Shown here: piece after piece, positions 16,685 to 25,672 of the stretch
Layout of the letters: each line of letters begins with the position of its first letter
How positions within the stretch are numbered: the stretch's first letter is position 1
Assembly (NCBI RefSeq): GCF_035944375.1
Contig: NZ_DASZBE010000043.1
Origin: Allobosea sp035944375
GTDB lineage: Bacteria > Pseudomonadota > Alphaproteobacteria > Rhizobiales > Beijerinckiaceae
DNA: 64,000 bases
Direction: 5' to 3' (one strand)
Made by a program: the position numbers and the translations under genes
The notes under the pieces: generated by a model
Databases searched by the model: none
Seen by the model: only the letters and a program-made list of their open reading frames with translations
What the model was told of the DNA's origin: nothing

Positions 16685-16755
16685 GGCCTCGTGGCGGAGT
16701 GGTTACGCAGAGGACTGCAAATCCTTGCACCCCGGTTCGATTCCGGGCGAGGCCT
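16685..16755 (+). tRNA. tRNA-Cys (GCA)
   Basis: Cloverleaf with acceptor GGCCTCG / CGAGGCC, D-arm GGCGGAGTGGTTACGC, anticodon loop CTGCAAA with GCA, T-arm GGTTCGATTCC and discriminator T (U). The CCA end is encoded at 16756-16758. It is divergent from tRNA-Asn, with promoters presumably within 16516-16684. Confidence 0.96.
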
Positions 16756-16827
16756 CCAATCTTTTTCAGACGATCGATCGTTGAGGACGCGACCGGCCAT
16801 CGCTAGGGCGGGGCGTTCGGCTGCGCG

Positions 16828-17631
16828 TCAAGAGCCCGGATCGCCGACGACCAGCGAGGCTGGCTCGGTGTAAGGTGCGACGAGGCGTTCAAGCATGCCA
16901 GCGGTCTCCGGATCCTTCGCGAAATGGATCAGGCTCCAGATCTCTCCCGCCATCTCGAGCAGATACTGCTCGGCGGCGGCGGCATCGAGCGCCGAAAAAT
17001 CGAATTTGGTTTCGTTTCCGGGGCGGCCGGCTGCGACGTAACGCGCCATCCGGCTGCGCAGTGCGTCGGAATATCGCTCGATCGTGGGATTCGGATTGAC
17101 CTTGGCGATCAGCATTCCGCCCTCGGCTACGGCCGTCAGCATCCGCCGCAACAGAATCGTCCGGTTGAAGTCGGACAGCTTTTCCAGATTGGTCTGCAGT
17201 TCCGGCAGAAAGGATGCGCGCGGGTTGGAGACGGTTCCGCTCATGCCGGCGGCCCCCGTCACCTCCAGATAACGGCCGATAGGCCTGAGGAACTCGAGGT
17301 CGCAGGCAAGACCGCTGCACCGAATGCGTTGGGCACTGATCTCGACGGCGACCTGGCGGCCCGACGCGGTGTCGATGACAGCCTGCTCGCAATCATAGAA
17401 GCCGTGCCGATCCAGCAGCCAGAGCCGCCGGTCTCGATCGCCGTCGCTGCGCGCGCTGCCCTTGCCGACCAGCGACTGGCCGTCGAGTTCCTCCCAGATC
17501 CGCTCGACCAGGGCCAGATAAGCGCTGTTGGCGGCAAGATAGCGCGCATCATACAGGCCGGTGGTCGAAAGCACCGTCGCGACCTCCGAGCGGTCAACGA
17601 GCCTCAGGCAGAGAGATTTCGTATCGAACAT
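16828..17631 (-). CDS. Orphan PAS-like protein of unknown function
   Basis: A 267-residue cytoplasmic protein. Residues 25-110 read like a PAS fold (LYDARYLAANSAYLALVERIWEELDGQSLVG, then a WLLDRHGFYDCEQAVIDTASGRQVAVEI strand block). The rest is helical, with a segment rich in Leu and Arg (LEKLSDFNRTILLRRML) that could be a dimerisation helix. There is no histidine kinase, GGDEF, EAL or HTH output domain. A perfect 15-bp palindrome lies 25 bp upstream of the start. It could be a ligand or redox sensor acting by protein contact. The PAS call is by eye only. Confidence 0.6.
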   Translation of the reverse strand: MFDTKSLCLRLVDRSEVATVLSTTGLYDARYLAANSAYLALVERIWEELDGQSLVGKGSARSDGDRDRRLWLLDRHGFYDCEQAVIDTASGRQVAVEISAQRIRCSGLACDLEFLRPIGRYLEVTGAAGMSGTVSNPRASFLPELQTNLEKLSDFNRTILLRRMLTAVAEGGMLIAKVNPNPTIERYSDALRSRMARYVAAGRPGNETKFDFSALDAAAAEQYLLEMAGEIWSLIHFAKDPETAGMLERLVAPYTEPASLVVGDPGS

Positions 17632-17655
17632 GCGGGCCGTCCACGCGAGTCGCGC

Positions 17656-17670
17656 ATGACGTTACGTCAT
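17656..17670. promoter_or_regulatory. Palindrome ATGACGTTACGTCAT, possible operator
   Basis: A perfect 15-bp inverted repeat (7-base arms around one T), nested within a looser GCGCAT...ATGCGC pair at 17652-17683. It lies in the divergent region between the PAS-like gene and the methyltransferase gene, close to the former. I do not recognise the binding protein. Confidence 0.5.
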
Positions 17671-17908
17671 ATATCTGATGCGCGACACATGACTCCGCTT
17701 GCCCTGGTGCCGGGATTGCGCGTCATGCGCGCAACGACGCGGCGACCTGGCCTGTCGCGTCGAGAGGGCGGCGTCTTGCCTTTTGCAGCGCACTCGAACA
17801 GAAAGCAGCCGTGGTCGACGGGGACGCTTTCGCGCGGCACAGCGCGGCGTGCAGGTCATGTGCGACCGCGGCCGGCCTCGTCGTCGGGACGCACGGAGAA
17901 TTCGGGAC

Positions 17909-18547
17909 ATGGACAGTTTCGCCGCCTTGCGCCGCATGATGGTCGACTGCCAGCTGCGGACCTATGACGTGACCGACCGTGCCGTGCTGGCGGCGGCGGA
18001 CGCGGTGCCGCGCGAGGCTTTCCTGCCGGCCTCGCTATCGCATCTGGCCTATCTCGACCAGGCGGTGGGGCTTCCCGGGACGGGGCGGGCGCTGATGGCG
18101 CCGATGGTGCAAGCCCGCATGATCCAGGTGCTCGATCTGCAGGCCGGGGAGCAGACGCTCGATTATGGCGGCGGTTCCGGTTACGGCGCGGCTCTGATGG
18201 CGCAGATGGGCGCCGAGGCGACGCTGTGGGAGCCGGATACGGCCGCACTCGAACAGGCCAGGGCGGCGTTCGCCCAGGCGGGCACGACGGTTGCGGCTTC
18301 GGCAGAGAAGCCGGCGGATGCCAGCTTCGACGCGATCCTCGTCTCGGGTGCCTGCGAGACGACGCCGGAGGCGCTGTTTGCGCTGCTGCGCGAGGGCGGC
18401 CGGCTCGTCGTGGTCGAGGGCAGCGGCCGCGCCGCGCGTGTGAAGCTCTATCAGAAGAGCGGCGGCAAGGCTTCGGGGCGTGCCGTGTTCGACGCGGCGG
18501 CACCGGCGCTCGAGGAGTTCCGCACGAAGCCGGAATTCGTGTTCTGA
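17909..18547 (+). CDS. Protein-L-isoaspartate O-methyltransferase family protein
   Basis: A 212-residue SAM-dependent methyltransferase of the PCMT family. The N-terminus (AALRRMMVDCQLRTYDVTDRAVLAA and VPREAFLP) is the alphaproteobacterial PIMT form. The SAM motif I is LDYGGGSGYGAALMAQMG, and LLREGGRLVVVEGSG is a later motif. It would repair or mark damaged Asp/Asn residues. The start at ATG 17909 is 123 bases upstream of the tolC-like ORF together with its stop, and in many alphaproteobacteria this gene precedes a TolC-type outer membrane protein, as here. Confidence 0.86.
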   Translation: MDSFAALRRMMVDCQLRTYDVTDRAVLAAADAVPREAFLPASLSHLAYLDQAVGLPGTGRALMAPMVQARMIQVLDLQAGEQTLDYGGGSGYGAALMAQMGAEATLWEPDTAALEQARAAFAQAGTTVAASAEKPADASFDAILVSGACETTPEALFALLREGGRLVVVEGSGRAARVKLYQKSGGKASGRAVFDAAAPALEEFRTKPEFVF

Positions 18548-18670
18548 CACCCGGCAGTGTCGCATTTTTGCGGCACAGACGCAGGCATGGTTGGCAATGC
18601 TGCATCTGCGCGTTGGCGGATGGCAAGCGGCGGGCTATGTATCATTTCTTAGTATGCCGAGGCTGGGGCG

Positions 18671-20107
18671 ATGCCTGGGCGCGACTTGAGTCCGCACATG
18701 AGGCGTCCTGTGGTAAGATCGTTTGATGGTAGGAAGATCTGCGGATCGGGTCTGGCGGCTGCGCTGGGCCTGATGATCGCGTCGGGAGCCTCTCCGGCTC
18801 TCGCGCAGACCATGGAGGCGGCGCTGGCGCGCGCCTACTCCGGCAATCCGACCTTGAACGCCCAGCGCGCCTCTCTGCGGGCGACGAACGAGAACGTTCC
18901 CCAGGCGCTGTCGGGCTATCGGCCCCGCATCACGGCCTCGGCGGATATCGGTGCGAGCATCACGGATGCGAATATCCCGGGTGCGCGGACCTCGACCACG
19001 CGTCTCGCCCCTCGTGGCGGCGGCGTCCAGATCGACCAGAACATCTTCGACGGTGGCAAGACGCGCAACTCGGTCGGCCAGGCCGAATCGCAGGTGCTCG
19101 GTGCCCGCGCCACGTTGCGCAATACCGAGCAGAACGTCCTGCTCGACGCTGCGACGTCCTATATGAACGTGCTGCGCGACACGGCGATCCTCACCCTCAA
19201 CCGCAACAATGTCGAGGTGCTCGAGGAGCAGCTGCGCCAGACGCGCGATCGTTTCCAGGTGGGTGAAGTCACGCGCACCGACGTCGCCCAGGCCGAGGCG
19301 CGGCTGTCTCAGTCGCAGTCGCAGGCCATCCTCGCCGAATCGAACCTGAAGACATCGATTGCCCGCTATCGCCAGAACGTCGGTGCCGAGCCGAGGCAGT
19401 TGGCGCCGGGGCGGCCGGTCGAGAACCTGCTGCCCAAGACGCTTCCGGCCGCGCTGAACGCTGCGCTCTCCGGGCATCCCGCGATCATCGCATCGCTGCA
19501 CGGCGTCGACGCGGCCGAGCTTCAGGTCAAGGTGACGGAGGCCGATCTCTATCCGGTGCTCGGTGTCCGCGGTCTCGTGCAGCAGCGCTACGACGCCAGC
19601 ACCTTCGGCGACAACCGCACGTCCGCGAGCGTCGTCGGCACGCTGACCATCCCGATCTATGAGGGCGGTCAGGTCTATTCGCGGACGCGTCAGGCGAAGG
19701 AAACCGCCGGCCAGCGCCGCATCGAGGTCGACACCCAACGCGATACCGTCCGCGCTGCCGTCGTTTCGGCCTGGGGCGGGCTGGAAGCCGCCAAGGCCCA
19801 GATCGTTGCCGCGCAGGCGCAGGTCCAGGCGGCGGAAACCGCGTTGTCGGGTGTGCGCGAGGAGGCCAAGGTCGGCCAACGGACGACGCTCGATGTGCTG
19901 AACGCCCAGCAGGAGCTCGTCAGCGCGCGCTCGACGCTGGTGACCGCGCAGCGTGACCGCGTCGTCGCCTCCTATTCGGTGCTGTCTGCGATCGGCCGGC
20001 TCTCGGCCGCCACGCTGAAGCTCCGGGCCGAGGCCTATGACGAGCGCAAGCATTACGACCAAGTGAAGGGCCTGCTCTGGGGCACGCAGACGCCGGACGG
20101 GCGCTGA
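18671..20107 (+). CDS. TolC-family outer membrane channel protein
   Basis: A 478-residue outer membrane efflux protein. A signal peptide (GLAAALGLMIASGASPALAQ) precedes two structural repeats, each with long amphipathic Gln/Ala-rich helices (about residues 45-240 and 260-460). The VGQAESQVLGARATLRNTEQNVLLDAATSYMNVLRD and VGEVTRTDVAQAEARLSQSQSQ segments are typical of TolC, and the duplicate VGQRTTLDVLNAQQELVSARSTLVTAQRD ends the second repeat. It forms the trimeric exit duct for type I secretion or RND/MFS pumps. No adaptor or pump is adjacent, so it likely serves systems elsewhere. ATG 18698 is an alternative start. Confidence 0.92.
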   Translation: MPGRDLSPHMRRPVVRSFDGRKICGSGLAAALGLMIASGASPALAQTMEAALARAYSGNPTLNAQRASLRATNENVPQALSGYRPRITASADIGASITDANIPGARTSTTRLAPRGGGVQIDQNIFDGGKTRNSVGQAESQVLGARATLRNTEQNVLLDAATSYMNVLRDTAILTLNRNNVEVLEEQLRQTRDRFQVGEVTRTDVAQAEARLSQSQSQAILAESNLKTSIARYRQNVGAEPRQLAPGRPVENLLPKTLPAALNAALSGHPAIIASLHGVDAAELQVKVTEADLYPVLGVRGLVQQRYDASTFGDNRTSASVVGTLTIPIYEGGQVYSRTRQAKETAGQRRIEVDTQRDTVRAAVVSAWGGLEAAKAQIVAAQAQVQAAETALSGVREEAKVGQRTTLDVLNAQQELVSARSTLVTAQRDRVVASYSVLSAIGRLSAATLKLRAEAYDERKHYDQVKGLLWGTQTPDGR

Positions 20108-20293
20108 CCCCGGCGGTTGCCCCGCGCGCAGGGCGGGGCGCAGCGTCAGTCCACGGGGTATTCGCGCAACAGACGTGCTTTCCCTGTGGGCGAGGTCGCG
20201 ACGTGCCTTGCCTGACATCACCTGCGTGAAATACTCGATCACTGGGCGGCTTTGATTCTGTCGGTGCGCCCGGAGTCGAGTGGTCCGGATCCA

Positions 20294-20875
20294 ATGAGCG
20301 CGCAACCGAAGCCCAACGAACCGTCGATGGAGGAGATCCTCGCCTCCATCCGGCGGATCATCTCGGACGACGAAAAGCCGGCCGAAGAGGGCGCGGCCGT
20401 CGAAGCTGCGCCGGTCGCACCGGAAGAGCCGCCTGAGCCGCCGCCTGTCGAGGACGACGACGTTCTCGATCTCGGGGCCGAGGCGGCGCGCGTGCTTCCG
20501 CCCGAAGAGCCTGCCGACGTGCCGGACGGCGATGTCGATTTCCTCGAACCGCCGCCGGCTCCCGAGCCGGTCGTCACCGCGCTGCCGCCGGAACCGGAAC
20601 CCGCCCCGGCGCCTGTCTTCGCGGCCGCGCCTCCTCCGCAGCCAGCGCTCGACATGGCGCAACTGCTCTCCGACCAGACCAGCTCCGCCGTCACAAGTGC
20701 CTTCGGGCAACTCGCCCACACCGTGCTGACGAACAATGCGCGGACGCTGGAGGATCTGGTCAAGGACATGCTCAAGCCGATGCTCAAGACCTGGCTGGAC
20801 GACAATCTGCCGACCATGGTCGAGCGGCTGGTGCGCGCCGAGATCGAACGAGTGGCGCGCGGCGGCCGTCACTGA
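20294..20875 (+). CDS. popZ: PopZ-like polar organising protein (DUF2497)
   Basis: A 193-residue acidic protein with the three-part PopZ layout. The N-terminal helix PSMEEILASIRRIISDDE binds partners; a Pro/Glu/Ala-rich disordered linker spans about residues 25-120; a C-terminal helical block (TLEDLVKDMLKPMLKTWLDDNLPTMVERLVRAEIERVARG) drives self-assembly. PopZ forms polar condensates that anchor the ParB-parS centromere in Caulobacter and marks the growing pole in Rhizobiales. Placement shortly before valS agrees with the family. The ATG at 20294 starts exactly at the conserved N-terminus. Confidence 0.9.
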   Translation: MSAQPKPNEPSMEEILASIRRIISDDEKPAEEGAAVEAAPVAPEEPPEPPPVEDDDVLDLGAEAARVLPPEEPADVPDGDVDFLEPPPAPEPVVTALPPEPEPAPAPVFAAAPPPQPALDMAQLLSDQTSSAVTSAFGQLAHTVLTNNARTLEDLVKDMLKPMLKTWLDDNLPTMVERLVRAEIERVARGGRH

Positions 20876-20893
20876 CCGCGACGCGCTTTTTCG

Positions 20894-21124
20894 TCAGGCG
20901 TCGCCGATTCGACGGCGGCTCTCGACAGGATTCGACTTCAGCCTTTCGAAGGCGCCGGCCTGGTTGAGACGCTTGAACGCGAAGGCCGCGAGCGTCATCA
21001 TCACGGTCGGCGCGCCGAGGCGGGACACCAGCATCGAGAGGCCGACGGCCACCGGGCGGGGATAGCGGCCGGACGCGGCTTCCGCCGCGATCCAGGCGCC
21101 GACGGCGTGAACGAGCAGGTTCAT
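20894..21124 (-). CDS. Small membrane-associated hypothetical protein
   Basis: A 76-residue protein with two weakly hydrophobic segments (residues 3-15 and 24-48) and a basic C-terminus. No known domain is recognised. Its ATG shares one base with the stop of the upstream gene (TGATG), indicating coupled translation with the PPOX-family protein, which supports a real gene. Confidence 0.6.
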   Translation of the reverse strand: MNLLVHAVGAWIAAEAASGRYPRPVAVGLSMLVSRLGAPTVMMTLAAFAFKRLNQAGAFERLKSNPVESRRRIGDA

Positions 21125-21609
21125 CAGAGCACCACCTTCCGATTGACGCCGAGATCCGGCTTCGTGCCGGTCAGGGCGGCGGCTGCCATCTTCACGGTGG
21201 TGACGATCTTGCCGGGGCTGGCCCAGAACTCCGCCATCGAGGGCCGCACGCGCAGCACGCGGATGTTCGGGTCGTCCTCGCTGTCCCAGAAGGCCTTGTT
21301 GCTCGGCTCCCAGAGCTGCTTCACCTTGGCCCGGTCGTCGACGACGGTCGCGGTGCCGGTCACCGAGACGTAACGCATGCTGCTGTTGTCGGCGAAGGTG
21401 ACGCAGACATTGTCGTTGATGCGGATCTCGTCGTCCTTGTGGTGACGACGATCGGTCAGGAAATAGATCGTGTCCTCGTCGCGCTCGCCATGGGCGTGCA
21501 TCGGCCGTGCGCGCAACTCGTCGCCCTCGCCGTCATGGGTCACGAGCATCGCGAATTTGATGTCGTCGATCAGGTCCCAGACCTGGGTCTGTTCGGTGTG
21601 ATGGGTCAT
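21124..21609 (-). CDS. Pyridoxamine-5'-phosphate-oxidase-family protein (general stress protein 26 type)
   Basis: A 161-residue split-barrel flavoprotein-type domain. The block FAMLVTHDGEGDELRARPMHAHGERDEDTIYFLTDRRHHKDDEI and the following VCVTFADNSSMRYVSVTGTATVVDDRAKVKQLW are typical of general stress protein 26 homologues that bind FMN or a related cofactor. The ATG at 21609 opens just before the conserved part. Reaction unknown. It is followed by a translationally coupled small protein and is divergent from valS. Confidence 0.88.
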   Translation of the reverse strand: MTHHTEQTQVWDLIDDIKFAMLVTHDGEGDELRARPMHAHGERDEDTIYFLTDRRHHKDDEIRINDNVCVTFADNSSMRYVSVTGTATVVDDRAKVKQLWEPSNKAFWDSEDDPNIRVLRVRPSMAEFWASPGKIVTTVKMAAAALTGTKPDLGVNRKVVL

Positions 21610-21825
21610 CTCGAAGCTCCTGCTGGATTGCAGCTTCAACCGTCGTGGGGCGTGGTGGTTCCGCCACGATGGGGCGTAAGCGAGGCCTTCGGCAGGTTGC
21701 GGCGTCGTCGCAGCCTCCCGGACGGTTGACGCGAGGGGGCCGCTTGCGCTCTTAAGTCCGGCAACCTTTCGGGCCCAGTTTCTCCGGCCGGGCCATGTCC
21801 CGGTCGTTTTCGTTCGAGCGAAGCG

Positions 21826-24645
21826 ATGATGGACAAGACATTCGAGCCGGCCGCCGTCGAGGCGCGGATCAGCAAGGCCTGGGAGGAGGCGAACGCGTTT
21901 GCCGCCGGGCGCGGCGCGACGCCGGGTGCCGAGCCCTATTGCATCGTGATCCCGCCGCCCAACGTCACCGGCTCGCTGCATATGGGCCACGCGCTCAACA
22001 ACACGCTGCAGGACGTGCTCTGCCGCTTCGAGCGGATGCGCGGCAAGGACGTGCTCTGGCAGCCGGGCACCGACCATGCGGGCATCGCGACACAGATGGT
22101 CGTCGAGCGCAGGCTCGCCGCCGAGAACAAGACCGACCGGCGCACCATGGGCCGCGAGGCCTTCCTGGCCGAGGTCTGGAAGTGGAAGGAGGAGTCCGGC
22201 GGGACGATCGTCAATCAGCTCAAGCGGCTGGGGGCCTCCTGCGACTGGTCGCGCGAGCGCTTCACCATGGACGAGGGGCTGAGCCAGGCCGTCCTCAAGG
22301 TCTTCGTCGCCCTGCACAAGCAGGGCCTGATCTACCGCGCCAAGCGGCTGGTGAACTGGGACCCGAAGTTCCAGACCGCGATCTCGGATCTCGAGGTCGT
22401 GCAGGTCGAGAAGACCGGCTCGTTCAAATGGCAGCGCAGCAGTGAGGACGAGTTCGACTCAGCCAAGCTCGACAAGGTCCTGAACAAGGATCCGGGCGGG
22501 CATCTCTACTATTTCAACTACCCGCTCGAAGGCGTGACTTACGATGCCGACGATGCCTCGACCTATATCCAGGTCGCGACCACGCGGCCCGAGACGATGC
22601 TGGGCGACACCGGCGTCGCAGTCCATCCGGAGAACGAGCGCATCGGCAGCCTGATCGGCCGCAGCGCCGTGCTGCCGCTGGTCGGCCGCGTCATCCCGAT
22701 CGTGGGCGACGACTATGCCGATCCCGAGAAGGGCACCGGTGCGGTCAAGATCACGCCGGCGCATGACTTCAACGATTTCGAGGTCGGCAAGCGCCATAAG
22801 CTCGCGGTCATCAACATCCTCGACGGCGAGGCGCGCATCCTGCTGGCGGAGAACGAGGCCTTCCTCGACGGCAGCGCCCCCGAGGGGCAGACGCTGGCGC
22901 TGCATGGGCTCGACCGTTTCGCCGCCCGCAAGGCGGTCGTCGCGCTGATGGCGCAGCGCGGCTATCTCGCGAAGATCGAGCCCAACACCAACACCGTGCC
23001 GCATGGTGACCGGTCGGACGTCGTGATCGAGCCCTGGCTGACCGACCAGTGGTATGTCGACGTCAAGCCGCTGGCCAACCGCGCGCTCAAGGCAGTGCAG
23101 GACGGGCGCACGAAGTTCACGCCCGAGAACTGGACCAAGGTCTATTACGACTGGCTGGAGAACATCGAGCCCTGGTGCGTCTCGCGCCAGCTCTGGTGGG
23201 GCCACCAGATTCCGGCCTGGTATGGGCCCGACGGCGAGTGCTTCGTGGCGGAATCGGAAGCCGCCGCTCAGGCGCTGGCGCTTGGCCATTATGGCGGGGC
23301 GGTCCAGCTCACCCGTGACGAGGATGTCCTCGACACCTGGTTCTCCTCCGCGCTCTGGCCGTTCTCGACGCTGGGCTGGCCGGAGGATACGGCGGAGCTG
23401 AAGCGCTACTACCCGACGGCGACGCTGGTGACCGCCTTCGACATCATCTTCTTCTGGGTCGCCCGGATGATGATGATGGGCCTCAACTTCATGGACGAGG
23501 TGCCGTTCAGGGACGTCTACATCCACGCCATCGTTCGCGACGAGAAGGGCGCGAAGATGTCGAAGTCGAAGGGCAACGTCATCGATCCGCTGGTGCTGGT
23601 CGACCAGTACGGGGCCGATGCACTGCGCTTCACGCTGGCCGCGATGGCCGCCCAGGGCCGTGACATCAAGCTCGCGACCAACCGTGTCGAGGGCTACCGC
23701 AACTTCGCGACCAAGATCTGGAACGCGGCGCGCTTCGCCGAGATGAACGGCTGCGCCCGCGTCGCCGGCTTCGACCCGGCGCAGGTGAAGCTGCCGCTCA
23801 ATCGCTGGATTCTGAGCGAGGCGGCCACCGCCGCCGAGGGCATCGCGGCGGGCATTCCGAGCTTCAGGTTCAACGAGGCGGCGGGCGCGGCCTATCGCTT
23901 CGTCTGGAACCAGTTCTGCGACTGGTATCTGGAGCTGGCGAAACCGGTGCTGCAGGGTGAGGGCGTCGATCCCGCCGAGAAGGCCGAGACGCAGGCGACC
24001 GTCGCTCACGTCATCGACCTGATCTGTCAGTTGCTGCACCCCTTCATGCCCTTCCTCACCGAAGAGCTCTGGGCGCAGAAGGCGGGCGAGGGCGCTGCCC
24101 GCGTCCTCTCGGCGGGCGATGCGTCACTGGTCTGCCTGACCCGCTGGCCGGACCTCGCCGCGCTGAAGGACGAGGCGGCGGAGGCCGAGATCGGCTTCGT
24201 CGTCGATCTGATCTCCGACATCCGCTCGGTCCGCTCCGAGGTCAATGTTCCCGCCGGCACGCAGGCACCGCTGGTGCTGGTCAATGCCTCGGCGGCCACC
24301 CGCGCGACCGTCGAGGCCTGGGCGCCGATGATCGAGCGCCTGGCGCGGGTCTCCGCCATCGCTTTCGAGGCGGCCTCGCCGGCGCAGTCGGCCCAGATCA
24401 TCGTGAGGGGCGAGGTCGCGGCGCTGCCGCTGGCCGGGATCATCGATCTCGAGGTCGAGCGCACGCGCCTGACCAAGGAGATGGCGAAGCTCGACCAGGA
24501 CATCGCCACCGTCGACAGGAAGCTCGGCAATCCCGACTTCATGGCCCGGGCGCCCGACGAGATCGTCGAGGAGAATCGCGAGCGCAAGGCGGCGGCGGAA
24601 GCCCGCAAGCTCAAGATCGCGGAGGCGCTGGCGCGGCTGTCGTGA
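21826..24645 (+). CDS. valS: Valyl-tRNA synthetase
   Basis: A 939-residue class I synthetase charging tRNA-Val. The catalytic HIGH signature is HMGH in PPPNVTGSLHMGHALNN; KMSKS is present at KMSKSKGNVIDPL. The CP1 editing domain, the SRQLWWGHQIPAWYG block and the C-terminal coiled coil (LEVERTRLTKEMAKLDQDIATVDRKL) are all present. Length and order are standard. It follows popZ by about 0.95 kb with two small minus-strand genes between. Confidence 0.97.
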   Translation: MMDKTFEPAAVEARISKAWEEANAFAAGRGATPGAEPYCIVIPPPNVTGSLHMGHALNNTLQDVLCRFERMRGKDVLWQPGTDHAGIATQMVVERRLAAENKTDRRTMGREAFLAEVWKWKEESGGTIVNQLKRLGASCDWSRERFTMDEGLSQAVLKVFVALHKQGLIYRAKRLVNWDPKFQTAISDLEVVQVEKTGSFKWQRSSEDEFDSAKLDKVLNKDPGGHLYYFNYPLEGVTYDADDASTYIQVATTRPETMLGDTGVAVHPENERIGSLIGRSAVLPLVGRVIPIVGDDYADPEKGTGAVKITPAHDFNDFEVGKRHKLAVINILDGEARILLAENEAFLDGSAPEGQTLALHGLDRFAARKAVVALMAQRGYLAKIEPNTNTVPHGDRSDVVIEPWLTDQWYVDVKPLANRALKAVQDGRTKFTPENWTKVYYDWLENIEPWCVSRQLWWGHQIPAWYGPDGECFVAESEAAAQALALGHYGGAVQLTRDEDVLDTWFSSALWPFSTLGWPEDTAELKRYYPTATLVTAFDIIFFWVARMMMMGLNFMDEVPFRDVYIHAIVRDEKGAKMSKSKGNVIDPLVLVDQYGADALRFTLAAMAAQGRDIKLATNRVEGYRNFATKIWNAARFAEMNGCARVAGFDPAQVKLPLNRWILSEAATAAEGIAAGIPSFRFNEAAGAAYRFVWNQFCDWYLELAKPVLQGEGVDPAEKAETQATVAHVIDLICQLLHPFMPFLTEELWAQKAGEGAARVLSAGDASLVCLTRWPDLAALKDEAAEAEIGFVVDLISDIRSVRSEVNVPAGTQAPLVLVNASAATRATVEAWAPMIERLARVSAIAFEAASPAQSAQIIVRGEVAALPLAGIIDLEVERTRLTKEMAKLDQDIATVDRKLGNPDFMARAPDEIVEENRERKAAAEARKLKIAEALARLS

Positions 24646-24800
24646 GGACCGCGCCCGTTTTCGGCCGCGGGGCTGTCGTCAAATTGACGTTACCGCAAGA
24701 CATTGCTGGCATTCTTCCCGCGACACGGTTAGATGCGCGTCGGGCGCAAGCCCGCCATGCATCTCGATGCCGATAACCCAGGACCGGTTGTTCTTCCGCC

Positions 24801-25382
24801 ATGTTGAAGCGCGCCTATGACGGGCTGGTTGCCTATTCCTCGCATCCGGCCGCCCCCTGGCTGCTGTTCTTCCTTACCTTTGTCGAGAGTTCGGTCAGCC
24901 CGCTGCCGCCGATCCCGCTCCTGATTCCGATGTGCATCGCACGGCCGGACCGCGCCTGGTTCTATGCCGGGGTGTGCTCGCTGGGCGCCGTGCTCGGCGG
25001 CTATCTCGGCTACGCCATCGGCGCACTGCTCTACGACTCGGTCGGTTCCTGGCTGATCAGCATCTATGGGCTGCAGGACAAGGCGGCCGAGCTGATCTCG
25101 ACCTCGCAGGATTTCTGGTTCTGGGTGCTGGTGACCAAGGGCCTGACCCCGATCCCCTTCAAGATCGTGACGATCATGTCGGGCTTCCTGCATTTCGACC
25201 TGTGGAAGTTCACGATCGGCATGGTGATCTCGCGCGTCACCTTCTTCGCGATGATTGCGGTCGCGCTGCGCTATTATGGCGATGACATTCGCATCTTCAT
25301 CGAGAAGCACCTGCCGATGACGGCGCTCGCACTCGTGGTGGTCATCGTCGGCGGCTTCTTCATCCTGCCGATGGTGCTCTGA
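24801..25382 (+). CDS. YqaA-like SNARE-associated/DedA-type membrane protein
   Basis: A 193-residue integral membrane protein with about five hydrophobic segments. The SSVSPLPPIPLLIPM and KGLTPIPFKIVTIMSGFLHFDLWKFTIGMVISRVTFF stretches match the VTT/DedA-type family, whose members affect membrane lipid balance or flip phospholipid carriers. It lies between valS and ilvD with 155 and 290 bases either side and looks monocistronic. The exact transported or handled molecule is unknown. Confidence 0.85.
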   Translation: MLKRAYDGLVAYSSHPAAPWLLFFLTFVESSVSPLPPIPLLIPMCIARPDRAWFYAGVCSLGAVLGGYLGYAIGALLYDSVGSWLISIYGLQDKAAELISTSQDFWFWVLVTKGLTPIPFKIVTIMSGFLHFDLWKFTIGMVISRVTFFAMIAVALRYYGDDIRIFIEKHLPMTALALVVVIVGGFFILPMVL

Positions 25383-25672
25383 GCGCCGCCGGGCGGACCC
25401 TGTCGAGCGGGTTGTGGCATCGCGGCAACAGTTCGCCGGATTGCGCCGGGGTGCCGGTGCCGGGATGGAACCGCCGCGATCCCGCCACAAAGCGCCCTCA
25501 GCAAGGGCGAGTGATAAGTCTCTGAGATATAGACGAATTAAAGTCTGCTTCCGGGGTCGCGGGTGCTGATCTGCGGCATCGGGGAGGGCGGGAGCGACGT
25601 TGCGCCCGGCTCGGCCTGCGTGGCACATCTGCCGCGCGCGTCACAGCGCAGGGTGGAACGAGGAAAAAGACG

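Noticed and set aside
22459..24039. A 526-codon frame antisense to valS
   Set aside because: A composition artefact; the plus strand holds a complete synthetase with catalytic motifs.
25383..25672. Leader peptide or attenuator before ilvD
   Set aside because: No short frame rich in Val, Ile or Leu codons followed by competing hairpins is visible; only an AT-rich patch is noted.
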